In this document: positions 43,533 through 55,244 of the stretch, piece by piece | How positions within the stretch are numbered: the stretch's first letter is position 1 | Layout: every line of letters starts with the position of its first letter | Assembly (NCBI RefSeq): GCF_907165205.1 | Contig: NC_058193.1 | Span: 16,815,521-16,879,520, forward strand | DNA length: 64,000 nt | Origin: Coccinella septempunctata | Lineage: Eukaryota; Arthropoda; Insecta; Coleoptera; Coccinellidae | Reading direction: 5' to 3' | Notes under the pieces: generated by a model | The model's input: the letters and a program-made list of their open reading frames with translations, nothing else | What the model was told of the DNA's origin: nothing | Databases searched by the model: none | Position numbers and translations under genes: made by a program

Positions 43533-44991
43533 GTTTGAAATATTGAAATCTAAATACACTAATGATAACTCAATAACTGAGTCTGAAAATTATAGTTGCA
43601 CTGCTTGCTTGGCAGTTGACAATGAGTTTTCCGGTCAATCGCAAACCAACAATATAGAGATTTCAGAGGAAACTAATTCAGAGTCTATTGAAAACGTTGC
43701 GGTAGATGTAGGTTCTGCGATTGGGAGGGAGAGTCTGGACAAACCCATTGTATCAGATAATTCAGAGAATTCCAATTCAGAGAAATCCAGTCTGGACAAA
43801 CCCATTGTATCAGAGAATTCCAATTCAGAGTACAAAATAGTTAAAATAGACGATTTAAAGAGCTTAGAAAGTCTAAAGGACACAATAGATAAAAATCCAC
43901 CAGAAAATATGGTGTCTACTAATATTCAGAGTGAAGCTATGCTATGGCATCAGAGGCTAGGGCATGCTTCTTTAAATTACTTAAAAATGATACAAAAGAG
44001 AGATAAGAGATTAGAAAACGTGAAGTTTGACGATTCAATTAGAGAGTGTGCAGTGTGCATATTAGCAAAAATGGAAAAACTTCCATTCAAACAAATCAGA
44101 AGTAGAGCTGACAGGCCTCTTCAATTAATTCATTCAGATGTTATGGGTCCAATTAAACCCAATTCATGGCCTGGTCATAAGAGGTACATAATCGTATTTG
44201 TAGATGATTATTCCAGATATGCTAACATATATTGTCTAAAATCTAAAGATGAATCCGGTCAAGCGTTCGATAAATTTCTGATTTCTGCACGTAACCTACT
44301 AGGTGCAGATGCAAAAGTCTGCTATGTTAGATCCTCGGTTAGATCAGACAGAGGTACTGAGTTCACCGGTGGAAATTTTGCTGAAATATTGAAAAGAGAA
44401 AAAATAGAGTCAGACAGTGGTCCACCATATACTCCAGAGCTGAACGGAACAGCCGAGAGATTTAACAAATCTATTCAGAGAACAATTAGAGCTTTTATGT
44501 GTGATTCGGGCTTACCACAAAGCATGTGGGAACTAGCCGCTGAAACAGCTGTTCACACTTATAACAGAACTCCACACAAGTCAATTGGGTATGAAGTACC
44601 GCTAATTAAATTTTCACCTAGAGCAAACTGTCATTTAGAGCATATTAGAAGGTTTGGATGTGTTGCTTATGTTAAGTTACCATTCGTCGAAACAAAGTTC
44701 AGCAATGTTTCGATAAAAACCATATTGGTAGGGCATACACCCACAGGATACATTTTATGGCATCCTAGCACGAGAAAGTTCATAGAATCGAGACATGTGA
44801 GGTTTATAGAGAGATTAGTGTACAAAGATGCTTATTTGAAGAATCAGAGTAAAGAGTTAAGTGTTGAGAGTACATCAGAGAAAACAATGGGTCAATTAAG
44901 TATAAGGCACGACTTGTCTCACGAGGGTTTAAAGATAAAAATGTTTATGGGCTTAAAGAAACATATGCTCCGGTGTCAAGGTTGTCCTTGA
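43501..44991 (+). CDS. pol: Copia integrase (out of frame with Gag)
   Basis: Open from a TTG, no good start of its own. Residues ~20-140 are a Ser/Asn/Glu-rich linker with an internal repeat around LDKPIVS. GAG-pre-integrase zinc site: His150, His155, Cys183, Cys186. Catalytic triad Asp213, Asp283, Glu319 (35 residues between the last two, the normal D,D-35-E spacing). Ends with an HVRFIE-type C-terminal motif near 44790-44811. After this the usual long linker and the N-terminal part of RT are missing: only about 29 codons' worth of DNA separates it from a mid-RT motif in another frame. Confidence 0.88.
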   Translation: MKGFMRNWVVKFEILKSKYTNDNSITESENYSCTACLAVDNEFSGQSQTNNIEISEETNSESIENVAVDVGSAIGRESLDKPIVSDNSENSNSEKSSLDKPIVSENSNSEYKIVKIDDLKSLESLKDTIDKNPPENMVSTNIQSEAMLWHQRLGHASLNYLKMIQKRDKRLENVKFDDSIRECAVCILAKMEKLPFKQIRSRADRPLQLIHSDVMGPIKPNSWPGHKRYIIVFVDDYSRYANIYCLKSKDESGQAFDKFLISARNLLGADAKVCYVRSSVRSDRGTEFTGGNFAEILKREKIESDSGPPYTPELNGTAERFNKSIQRTIRAFMCDSGLPQSMWELAAETAVHTYNRTPHKSIGYEVPLIKFSPRANCHLEHIRRFGCVAYVKLPFVETKFSNVSIKTILVGHTPTGYILWHPSTRKFIESRHVRFIERLVYKDAYLKNQSKELSVESTSEKTMGQLSIRHDLSHEGLKIKMFMGLKKHMLRCQGCP

Positions 44992-46346
44992 TTCGAGCTG
45001 TTCTCTCCATAATCAATAAGGAGAACTTAGATGCATGTCAAATGGACGTCAAAACGGCGTTCCTGAATGGAGAACTTGAAGAAGAGGTCTTCATGGAAAT
45101 CCCAGAGGGTTTGAACGTTAAAGAGAACACTAAACTTGAAAAGGTTTGTAAATTGAAAAAGTCTCTTTATGGTCTCAGAGTAAGTCCCAAGTTGTGGAAT
45201 AAAAGATTTTCAGAGGAAGCTCGAAAGCTTGGTTTGGAAAATGATCTTCATGACCCTTGTCTCTTCACCTGGAGACTTAACGGAAAACTGGCTATAGTGA
45301 TACTATATGTAGACGACATGTTGCTTGCAAGCAATGACCCAGAGAAACTTAATCAAATAAAATTGCACTTTGGTAATGTGTTTCAAATGAAAGATTTAGG
45401 GGAGCCCAGACAATTTTTGGGTATTACAATTCAGAGGGATAGAGAAAGAAGAAGTATTACGTTGCACCAAAGTGCATATACAGAGAGAGTCTTAGAAAGA
45501 TTCAACATGCATGAGTCAAAACCACAGAGCACTCCTATGGTAACCCGTCAGGTTGATCAAAGGAACAAAAACCTTAAATGCAGCATAGAAAATTCAGAGG
45601 AACAAAAGGAATTCAAAAGAGTACCATTCAGAGAAGCAATAGGTAGTTTAATGTATTTGGCCAATGCAACTCGACCAGATATTTCTTTTGCAATAAACTA
45701 TCTAGCGAGAAAACAGGTAAACCCGACTGAAGATGACTGGATAGAAGTAAAAAGAGTTCTTAGATACTTGAGAGGCACAACTAATATAGGTATTAAGTTC
45801 CTATCCAATTCAGAGAACTTGGAAGCTCTCTCCGATGCTAGCTTCAGAGATTGTGAGGACTCGAAATCCACCGGAGGTTATATAATCAAATTATTCGGAG
45901 ATGCAATAACTTGGAGGAGTCACAAACAGTCTACTGTGACGACTTCTACATGTCAAGCAGAGTACCTAGCAATGAGTGACGCTTGCCAAGAGCTGATATC
46001 ACTCGATAAATCCATTAGATACATAATTGGCCAGACGTTTTACCCAATTACGTTGTGGTGTGATAATAAATCAGCTAAAGATTGTACCGAGAAAGATGGC
46101 AGCCACAAACTTAAAACCTTCGACTTGAGTGTAGAGGAAATTAAAAATGAGTTAGTATTCAGAGAGAAAACTGGAAACAGAAAAACCATGGCAACCACAC
46201 ATGGAGATTTTGTGAAACAATGCGTAGAGGAAAAGAAGGTTAGGGTGTGCTGGATACCTAGTCATGAAAATTTAGCGGACATAATGACCAAGCCTTTGCC
46301 GCAAAGTAAACATCAGTACTTGAGAGACAAAATCACTAATATATAA
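44868..46346 (+). CDS. pol: Copia reverse transcriptase and RNase H (N-terminally incomplete)
   Basis: The frame opens after TGA 44865-44867 and is back in the gag frame; no natural start. The first recognisable RT motif is KYKARL at 44898, followed by ETYAPVSRL. Counting from the first ATG (44973): catalytic Asp25 in QMDVKTAFLNG, YVDD at 112-115, RNase H Asp288 and Glu330 (QAEY). It ends at TAA 46344-46346. The RT N-terminal segment with the WVFK-type motif is absent, which argues for an internal deletion. The copy probably cannot reverse transcribe itself. Confidence 0.9.
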   Translation, partial: EYIRENNGSIKYKARLVSRGFKDKNVYGLKETYAPVSRLSLIRAVLSIINKENLDACQMDVKTAFLNGELEEEVFMEIPEGLNVKENTKLEKVCKLKKSLYGLRVSPKLWNKRFSEEARKLGLENDLHDPCLFTWRLNGKLAIVILYVDDMLLASNDPEKLNQIKLHFGNVFQMKDLGEPRQFLGITIQRDRERRSITLHQSAYTERVLERFNMHESKPQSTPMVTRQVDQRNKNLKCSIENSEEQKEFKRVPFREAIGSLMYLANATRPDISFAINYLARKQVNPTEDDWIEVKRVLRYLRGTTNIGIKFLSNSENLEALSDASFRDCEDSKSTGGYIIKLFGDAITWRSHKQSTVTTSTCQAEYLAMSDACQELISLDKSIRYIIGQTFYPITLWCDNKSAKDCTEKDGSHKLKTFDLSVEEIKNELVFREKTGNRKTMATTHGDFVKQCVEEKKVRVCWIPSHENLADIMTKPLPQSKHQYLRDKITNI

Positions 46347-46544
46347 GTTTAACATAAGTAAACATGTACATATGTATTTCAGAGTAATTAATTTTCTACA
46401 TGTATGTTCACAGGCCAATAGTATGCAACACTAGGGACTAAAATTCCGAGGACACTCAAAATCAACAAATCCCGGTCCCAAAGAGTTTAATTTATTAATG
46501 TTTAATTATTTAAAATGTATTGTATTAGAGTGGATGTATTCGAC
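46347..46544 (+). other. Copia 3' untranslated region
   Basis: 198 bp of AT-rich sequence between the RNase H stop and the polypurine tract, with one TTCAGAG and no gene. Confidence 0.8.
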
Positions 46545-46556
46545 AAAGGGAGGGAG
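46545..46556 (+). promoter_or_regulatory. Polypurine tract
   Basis: AAAGGGAGGGAG directly abuts the 3' LTR TG, the place and composition of a plus-strand primer. Confidence 0.93.
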
Positions 46557-46825
46557 TGTAAAAAGAATAAGCTTTGTCGATACATAGAGCGTCTGCGCAA
46601 TACTTGAGAGTTCAGTAGTGGAGGAACGCTATGCCGTCTATGATATAGTCAGTCGATCATTGACAAGCGTTGAGATCGCATCTTATATGAAAATAGTTCA
46701 GAGTTGTTATTCAGAGTTGTTATTCAGAGTAGGTATTAAACAGAGTTGATACTTATCAGTGTTTGATTTATATACAACCAATCCTAGTCACTCACATCCA
46801 TATTAAATATCTTTTAAATCCTACA
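46557..46825 (+). repeat. 3' LTR (269 bp)
   Basis: Same length as the 5' LTR and identical to it on reading. Ends CCTACA. Confidence 0.96.
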
Positions 46826-46830
46826 TTAGC
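46826..46830 (+). repeat. Target-site duplication TTAGC, right
   Basis: Matches 39099-39103; gene A sequence resumes from here. Confidence 0.95.
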
Positions 46831-46980
46831 AAAAATGACATAATTGTAAGAAAAAATTCTGGAATATGTGATACCGTTACAGAAAAATATGTAGAATATA
46901 AAAAACCAAAAGAAAACTTGGAGCTTAAACTGTTCAAAATATATGATTTCGAAAAAAAAACACACCAATTTCGGGAATAA
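46826..46980 (+). pseudogene. Gene A copy 9, 3' part
   Basis: Remainder of gene A with the normal stop (46978-46980); separated from its 5' part by the copia element. Confidence 0.92.
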
Positions 46981-47748
46981 AACCTTATTCAGGATTCGTT
47001 ACATAAACCAGGGCAATATATTCTAAATGACATGTAAGAACATGTTAGATGACATGTAAGAAATATTAGAATTAGAAAAATTCTAGGTTTGTATACCGAA
47101 AAGACAAAAGTACTGTGAAGAGAAAACTACTGAACATAAATGGCCTAATGTCAAAGAACCTAATAACTGAACTTAAAGCAGATACAATCTGCTACAATTC
47201 CATAATACGTTCTATGAATTTTGAATTTTTTTTTCTCCGGCGGTTATTATAAATACCGCTTCAGTACTTTCTTCTGCAGATATTTATTCTGTGTATCTGT
47301 AACTTATACCTTTTAAGTTAATTATTGATATTTCATTCATCAATAAAAACGTTTGAAACAATAAATAGTATCAGCTTGTTCATCATCCATGAATAGAATT
47401 CTTCAACAAAAAATTATATTCAATTTGCAAATTGAATATAATTTGAAAAAAATAATATATTGTTCAAATTCCTGAGAAAGTTTTTGCCAAAGAATAAAAA
47501 GTATATTCCTATTGTACATTCCGCTGTAGAAAAATTCCTTTGGATAAATAATAGTCATTTAAAATCGCATATCTCTTTTAAAAAGTATATAAAACACTTT
47601 CCAATTTTCCGTATTTTTAGTGCTAGGATACAGTACCAAAAAATAAAAAATATTTTATGTTTATTATTAAGTATCATCATAAAAAATGGATTGAACATAA
47701 TTTAATATGTTGCTTCCATAGAAGTTTTAAATCAGATCAATCTAACAG

Positions 47749-47853
47749 CCAATAAGACAACAGAACGGGCAATAGGGTGGTGGGAGTGCTAGGAAGGGAT
47801 GGTGGAGGCTATATAACGGCGGAGTAGATGTCCCAACTATTTAGTATTCAGTT
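47749..47853 (+). promoter_or_regulatory. Gene B promoter, U9
   Basis: CCAAT at 47749, TATATAA at 47810-47816, TCAGTT at 47848-47853; unchanged. Confidence 0.6.
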
Positions 47854-47963
47854 GTGAATGTGCTAAGTGCTGCAAATATTGTGTTGTGGTTTACATTTTA
47901 TAACTTTCATATTATCGAATTATCGTTTCATACTTACATATTTGTTTCAGTTTTGAAGACGAG

Positions 47964-48425
47964 ATGGACAGAAAGCAGATCTTTAGAACGGGATTGAAAA
48001 AATTGAAGTCTAAACAAAATAACCTGAGGAGAACAGTTCAAATCCGGAATTTATTGAAGTCAGTTGTAGGAGAACGAAAGCAAGGAAATCTTTCTCAGAA
48101 TTCGAAAAACTCCGAAACTTGTGCTGAAATTAGAGAAGTTAATCAAGATAATCGTGAACAGAAAGATATAATCACGCAAAAATCAAATTCCGATGTTGGA
48201 GAAAAAAAGCCGGATGTGTCGAACGGAATTCTAAGGAAACGTTTGACGAGGTCTTTTATTCTGAAGGAGATTCTGAACATGACATCTATCAGAAGAAAAC
48301 AAGATCTTAATTACAAACTTTTCAGACAAGACGAGTACATTAAGATTAAGAAGAAGGCGACACCTATAAAAACAAAACGTTTTGTAGGATTTGTGATACC
48401 ATCCCGAGCTTTATGTACAAAATGA
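47964..48425 (+). CDS. Gene B copy 9
   Basis: Intact, common allele; the last full-length B before the frameshifted block. Confidence 0.65.
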   Translation: MDRKQIFRTGLKKLKSKQNNLRRTVQIRNLLKSVVGERKQGNLSQNSKNSETCAEIREVNQDNREQKDIITQKSNSDVGEKKPDVSNGILRKRLTRSFILKEILNMTSIRRKQDLNYKLFRQDEYIKIKKKATPIKTKRFVGFVIPSRALCTK

Positions 48426-50750
48426 AACATTAACTTTGAAAAAAAAAATTAAAAATTATTAGTATTAGCTGATTCATTATCAGCATATTCTAAATGAAAA
48501 ATTTAGTTTGAACAAAAAATTGGTAGGTGTAGATAACAGTAGGTTAGACAACAGTAGAATAGATAACAGTAGGTATATCGAGTTAAACATGCATACCAAT
48601 TCAGGCAGTTCAAAAATGGAATGCTAAAGGGTATTTGTTTGAATTTTTGTTGCCAAATGAAAAAGTAAGTTACAAGTAGGTTGTATATATAGTATATAGT
48701 GAGAAGAGGTTAAAAGTACAAATATGTAATGAGTGTAGCATCGTTTCGAGCGAAATTTAGTTCAGTTTTGTGAGAAACAACATTCGTTGTGTAATCGGAG
48801 AAACAACAAAGGCTCGGTCGGGTCCCAAATTTTTCCATTGCAATTTTAATTAGTGGGACCTGAAAATCCAGAATTGATTGCGATTTATTCAATTTTGTCG
48901 AATATTTGAGTTATTCTATCCATATAACGGGTTTTTACTGAGGTGCGACAAAAATTTATTCCTTTTCGTGAAAAAAATAATATAAGTAAATAGACATGGG
49001 AGACCATATGCTCATCTTCTGATATAGGGGGTATCAAACATTGGAAAATCGTTTCTCGCAAAACTCTCACATTTAATTTGGTGAATCAAATTGCGTTTGA
49101 GACATGACGTCATCGATAGCTTTTTCAAAGGCCAATCCTAATTTCTTATGACTATTCTTGAAGCGTACATACTGTTTTAAGAAAGGACAAGAGTATATAC
49201 TGTTTTAAGTACTTCCACTCATAAAGACTGTTTACAGATTGAAATATATTATTTTTCGACTTATTTTAGAATTTAATGGATAGAATACTACGATTTAAAC
49301 ATCAAAGTAGTCAATCGATTGAATGATTGAGTGAAACTGATTTAATCTGATAAATGTTCAAAATATCATTCAATTTCTTGACAGAAAAATTAAAAACTTT
49401 CTTTTGATAAATACAAAAGGAATTCTTCTGTGAAAGCAACCAGAACAATTTCATGGAAACCATAAAACTGCCATAATTGATCTGCGAGATAACTATTTCT
49501 TGATAAGCAAATAAGAACCCTATTGAAAACCATTGAAGCAGGTACAAGAAAATATTTGTTACTTTGATAGGGTGACAGGTACAATATAACCAATACAATA
49601 AACCATCCCTTAACGTTTCCGCCTGCAACGGACCAATTATGACATAAATACTACCTGAGAAAACAAGAAATTGTATTTGAATGTATTTTGAAATAAGTTT
49701 TATGATTGTTGACACATTTTTCCGAAATATTCCGATTTGTATCTATTCATATTCGAACCCCAGCATCTCAAAATAGAATTTTTTCTATAAAACGGCCTTT
49801 TCAAAATCGTTTGAGATATACGATCAAATTTCAGCGCTTAGGTAGAGAAATTTTCTTATGGGTCAAGATGTTTGAAGGTTTTCAAAAAAGATAACAATTT
49901 CTTGAAAGATAAGGATAGTCTCCAAGCAAATGCCTCTTCATGATTTTCGAAGAAAAAGTCATTGATGTTTATCAACGATACGATAGTTTGATATTTTTTA
50001 AAAATATATTCACTCGCTCATATCCTCCTTATTCGTAAAAAGATTGGGAGAGGAGCATCTCATAGAAAAATTCATATGCTGAAATTATTTGCTCATAAAA
50101 ATATTCACTTTGTGTATAGGCTCAAATATAATAAACTACCAGTTTCGTAACAATATCGAACATTGCGTTGTGGTTTACATTTTATAACCTTGAAATATTC
50201 ATTTTACACGTTGTTGTTCATGCATTTTGTAGTTCTGTAGTTCATAATAGATTCAAGATTGTATTTCATTGTATGTAGATTTTATAGTTTGTTGTCTTTT
50301 ACAGTTTTTTTGAAAGAGTTTGTATATTTTGTATTTATTTTATAGCTAAGAAAAAGAATTACATTTCACATCTAATCTAGAAATTAATAATAGTTCAAAG
50401 ATCATAGTTCATACACAACCTAGAAAATTATGATATTCGTTTCATTTGACATTTTGACTTCTGAAGAAGTATAGAGAGAATTTTACATTTAGGAGATTCT
50501 ACTTGGTCTTGCTGATGACTGTAGCATACTTTTCATGACTATTGGCTGTGAGTTCTTCTGTTATTGTGTTTGTTGTTTGCGTAATTTTGTCTGACTAACA
50601 ACTTTTTCAGACCCTGAGGATGACACAAATTGGTGTCGAAATATAGGTATTCGCTAAAAAAGTCTTTCAATTACCATTTGCCCTACGCCGCATGAACTTG
50701 CGGTGAACTTGTCTCTATAATCATTTCATCCAAACATATTTTTTAGTGTG

Positions 50751-51116
50751 ATGAACAATAAGATGGATAAGAAAACGATATTGAGAACCGGATTGAAAAA
50801 ATTGAAAAATACCAGGAATAAAAAGAAGAATTTGAAGAGAATTGTTGAAATCAGGAATTTTATGAGGGCGCTTATAGGAGAACGAAAACGAAAAACTCCT
50901 TGTGTAGATGTGAAAGAATCCATGACTATTCCTTACATAAAAGAAGATAGAAAATGTACTATTAGCAAAAATGACATAATTGTAAGAAAAAATTCTGGAA
51001 TATGTGATACCGTTACAGAAAAATATGTAGAATATAAAAAACCAAAAGAAAACTTGGAGCTTAAACTGTTCAAAATATATGATTTCGAAAAAAAAACACA
51101 CCAATTTCGGGAATAA
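50751..51116 (+). CDS. Gene A copy 10
   Basis: Intact, same protein as copy 7. Confidence 0.6.
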   Translation: MNNKMDKKTILRTGLKKLKNTRNKKKNLKRIVEIRNFMRALIGERKRKTPCVDVKESMTIPYIKEDRKCTISKNDIIVRKNSGICDTVTEKYVEYKKPKENLELKLFKIYDFEKKTHQFRE

Positions 51117-51886
51117 AACCTTATTCAGGATTCGTTACATAAACCAGGGCAATATATTCTAAATGACATGTAAGAACATGTTAGATGACATGTAAGAAAT
51201 ATTAGAATTAGAAAAATTCTAGGTTTGTATACCGAAAAGACAAAAGTACTGTGAAGAGAAATCTACTAAACATAAATGGCCTAATGTCAAAGAACCTAAT
51301 AACTGAACTTAAAGCAGATACAATCTGCTACAATTCCATAATACGTTCTATGAATTTTGAATTTTTTTTTTTCTCCGGCGGTTATTATAAATACCGCTTC
51401 AGTACTTTCTTCTGCAGATATTTATTCTGTGTATCTGTAACTTATACCTTTTAAGTTAATTATTGATATTTCATTCATCATTAAAAACGTTTGAAACAAT
51501 AAATAGTATCAGCTTGTTCATCATCCATGAATAGAATTCTTCAACAAAAAATTATATTCAATTTGCAAATTGAATATAATTTGAAAAAAATAATATATTG
51601 TTCAAATTCCTGAGAAAGTTTTTGCCAAAGAATAAAAAGTATATTCCTATTGTACATTCCGCTGTAGAAAAATTCCTTTGGATAAATAATAGTCATTTAA
51701 AATCGCATATCTCTTTTAAAAAGTATATAAAACACTTTCCAATTTTCCGTATTTTTAGTGCTAGGATACAGTACCAAAAAATAAAAAATATTTTATGTTT
51801 ATTATTAAGTATCATCATAAAAAATGGATTGAACATAATTTAATATGTTGCTTCCATAGAAGTTTTAAATCAGATCAATCTAACAG

Positions 51887-51991
51887 CCAATAAGACAACA
51901 GAACGGGCAATAGGGTGGTGGGAGTGCTAGGAAGGGATGGTGGAGGCTATATAACGGCGGAGTAGATGTCCCAACTATTTAGTATTCAGTT
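51887..51991 (+). promoter_or_regulatory. Gene B promoter, U10
   Basis: CCAAT at 51887, TATATAA at 51948-51954, TCAGTT at 51986-51991; unchanged although the gene is frameshifted. Confidence 0.6.
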
Positions 51992-52101
51992 GTGAATGTG
52001 CTAAGTGCTGCAAATATTGTGTTGTGGTTTACATTTTATAACTTTCATATTATCGAATTATCGTTTCATACTTACATATTTGTTTCAGTTTTGAAGACGA
52101 G

Positions 52102-52497
52102 ATGGACAGAAAGCAGATCTTTAGAACGGGATTGAAAAAATTGAAGTCTAAACAAAATAACCTGAGGAGAACAGTTCAAATCCGGAATTTATTGAAGTCA
52201 GTTGTAGGAGAACGAAAGCAAGGAAATCTTTCTCAGAATTCGAAAAACTCCGAAACTTGTGCTGAAATTAGAGAAGTTAATCAAGATAATCGTGAACAGA
52301 AAGATATAATCACGCAAAAATCAAATTCCGATGTTGGAGAAAAAAAGCCGGATGTGTCGAACGAAATTCTAAGGAAACGTTTGACGAGGTCTTTTATTCT
52401 GAAGGAGATTCTGAACATGACAGAAAACAAGATCTTAATTACAAACTTTTCAGACAAGACGAGTACATTAAGATTAAGAAGAAGGCGACACCTATAA
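52102..52497 (+). CDS. Gene B copy 10, frameshifted C-terminus (131 aa)
   Basis: Residues 1-107 match other B copies except Gly88Glu (52363-52365). A 10-bp deletion between 52422 and 52423 shifts the frame, replacing the last 46 residues (with the KLF patch) by 24 new ones ending in an Arg-rich RLRRRRHL tail. The shared N-terminal core is untouched. Either a decaying allele or a variant protein. Confidence 0.55.
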   Translation: MDRKQIFRTGLKKLKSKQNNLRRTVQIRNLLKSVVGERKQGNLSQNSKNSETCAEIREVNQDNREQKDIITQKSNSDVGEKKPDVSNEILRKRLTRSFILKEILNMTENKILITNFSDKTSTLRLRRRRHL

Positions 52498-54878
52498 AAA
52501 CAAAACGTTTTGTAGGATTTGTGATACCATCCCGAGCTTTATGTACAAAATGAAACATTAACTTTGAAAAAAAAAATTAAAAATTATTAGTATTAGCTGA
52601 TTCATTATCAGCATATTCTAAATGAAAAATTTAGTTTGAACAAAAAATTGGTAGGTGTAGATAACAGTAGGTTAGACAACAGTAGAATAGATAACAGTAG
52701 GTATATCGAGTTAAACATGCATACCAATTCAGGCAGTTCAAAAATGGAATGCTAAAGGGTATTTGTTTGAATTTTTGTTGCCAAATGAAAAAGTAAGTTA
52801 CAAGTAGGTTGTATATATAGTATATAGTGAGAAGAGGTTAAAAGTACAAATATGTAATGAGTGTAGCATCGTTTCGAGCGAAATTTAGTTCAGTTTTGTG
52901 AGAAACAACATTCGTTGTGTAATCGGAGAAACAACAAAGGCTCGGTCGGGTCCCAAATTTTTCCATTGCAATTTTAATTAGTGGGACCTGAAAATCCAGA
53001 ATTGATTGCGATTTATTCAATTTTGTCGAATATTTGAGTTATTCTATCCATATAACGGGTTTTTACTGAGGTGCGACAAAAATTTATTCCTTTTCGTGAA
53101 AAAAATAATATAAGTAAATAGACATGGGAGACCATATGCTCATCTTCTGATATAGGGGGTATCAAACATTGGAAAATCGTTTCTCGCAAAACTCTCACAT
53201 TTAATTTGGTGAATCAAATTGCGTTTGAGACATGACGTCATCGATAGCTTTTTCAAAGGCCAATCCTAATTTCTTATGACTATTCTTGAAGCGTACATAC
53301 TGTTTTAAGAAAGGACAAGAGTATATACTGTTTTAAGTACTTCCACTCATAAAGACTGTTTACAGATTGAAATATATTATTTTTCGACTTATTTTAGAAT
53401 TTAATGGATAGAATACTACGATTTAAACATCAAAGTAGTCAATCGATTGAATGATTGAGTGAAACTGATTTAATCTGATAAATGTTCAAAATATCATTCA
53501 ATTTCTTGACAGAAAAATTAAAAACTTTCTTTTGATAAATACAAAAGGAATTCTTCTGTGAAAGCAACCAGAACAATTTCATGGAAACCATAAAACTGCC
53601 ATAATTGATCTGCGAGATAACTATTTCTTGATAAGCAAATAAGAACCCTATTGAAAACCATTGAAGCAGGTACAAGAAAATATTTGTTACTTTGATAGGG
53701 TGACAGGTACAATATAACCAATACAATAAACCATCCCTTAACGTTTCCGCCTGCAACGGACCAATTATGACATAAATACTACCTGAGAAAACAAGAAATT
53801 GTATTTGAATGTATTTTGAAATAAGTTTTATGATTGTTGACACATTTTTCCGAAATATTCCGATTTGTATCTATTCATATTCGAACCCCAGCATCTCAAA
53901 ATAGAATTTTTTCTATAAAACGGCCTTTTCAAAATCGTTTGAGATATACGATCAAATTTCAGCGCTTAGGTAGAGAAATTTTCTTATGGGTCAAGATGTT
54001 TGAAGGTTTTCAAAAAAGATAACAATTTCTTGAAAGATAAGGATAGTCTCCAAGCAAATGCCTCTTCATGATTTTCGAAGAAAAAGTCATTGATGTTTAT
54101 CAACGATACGATAGTTTGATATTTTTTAAAAATATATTCACTCGCTCATATCCTCCTTATTCGTAAAAAGATTGGGAGAGGAGCATCTCATAGAAAAATT
54201 CATATGCTGAAATTATTTGCTCATAAAAATATTCACTTTGTGTATAGGCTCAAATATAATAAACTACCAGTTTCGTAACAATATCGAACATTGCGTTGTG
54301 GTTTACATTTTATAACCTTGAAATATTCATTTTACACGTTGTTGTTCATGCATTTTGTAGTTCTGTAGTTCAAAATAGATTCAAGATTGTATTTCATTGT
54401 ATGTAGATTTTATAGTTTGTTGTCTTTTACAGTTTTTTTGAAAGAGTTTGTATATTTTGTATTTATTTTATAGCTAAGAAAAAGAATTACATTTCACATC
54501 TAATCTAGAAATTAATAATAGTTCAAAGATCATAGTTCATACACAACCTAGAAAATTATGATATTCGTTTCATTTGACATTTTGACTTCTGAAGAAGTAT
54601 AGAGAGAATTTTACATTTAGGAGATTCTACTTGGTCTTGCTGATGACTGTAGCATACTTTTCATGACTATTGGCTGTGAGTTCTTCTGTTATTGTGTTTG
54701 TTGTTTGCGTAATTTTGTCTGACTAACAACTTTTTCAGACCCTGAGGATGACACAAATTGGTGTCGAAATATAGGTATTCGCTAAAAAAGTCTTTCAATT
54801 ACCATTTGCCCTACGCCGCATGAACTTGCGGTGAACTTGTCTCTATAATCATTTCATCCAAACATATTTTTTAGTGTG

Positions 54879-55244
54879 ATGAACAATAAGATGGATAAGA
54901 AAACGATATTGAGAACCGGATTGAAAAAATTGAAAAATACCAGGAATAAAAAGAAGAATTTGAAGAGAATTGTTGAAATCAGGAATTTTATGAGGGCGCT
55001 TATAGGAGAACGAAAACGAAAAACTCCTTGTGTAGATGTGAAAGAATCCATGACTATTCCTTACATAAAAGAAGATAGAAAATGTACTATTAGCAAAAAT
55101 GACATAATTGTAAGAAAAAATTCTGGAATATGTGATACCGTTACAGAAAAATATGTAGAATATAAAAAACCAAAAGAAAACTTGGAGCTTAAACTGTTCA
55201 AAATATATGATTTCGAAAAAAAAACACACCAATTTCGGGAATAA
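54879..55244 (+). CDS. Gene A copy 11
   Basis: Intact, same protein as copy 7. Confidence 0.6.
   Translation: MNNKMDKKTILRTGLKKLKNTRNKKKNLKRIVEIRNFMRALIGERKRKTPCVDVKESMTIPYIKEDRKCTISKNDIIVRKNSGICDTVTEKYVEYKKPKENLELKLFKIYDFEKKTHQFRE

Larger units (their letters stand above)
39104..46825 (+). mobile_element. Ty1/copia LTR retrotransposon, 7,722 bp
   Basis: Order LTR - PBS - long leader - gag/protease - integrase - RT/RNase H - PPT - LTR. Integrase before RT marks the copia superfamily. LTRs are both 269 bp and I found no difference between them on reading, so insertion is very recent. Coding is nevertheless split over three frames: gag-protease (41796-43532), integrase (+1, to 44991) and RT-RNase H (frame of gag again, from 44868). 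The heptamer TTCAGAG recurs about 45 times on the sense strand. Confidence 0.96.
38691..50553 (+). repeat. Array unit U9, split by a copia LTR retrotransposon
   Basis: 11,863 bp; removing the 7,722-bp element and its 5-bp target duplication leaves 4,136 bp. Gene A is broken, gene B intact. The spacer carries GGCCAATCC (near 49130), shared with U10-U12. Confidence 0.95.
50554..54681 (+). repeat. Array unit U10
   Basis: 4,128 bp. First unit of the short block: ATTTCATCC for ATTTTATCC before gene A (50727), Gly88Glu and a 10-bp loss in gene B. Private: one extra T near 51361 and CAAAATAG near 54372. Confidence 0.95.
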
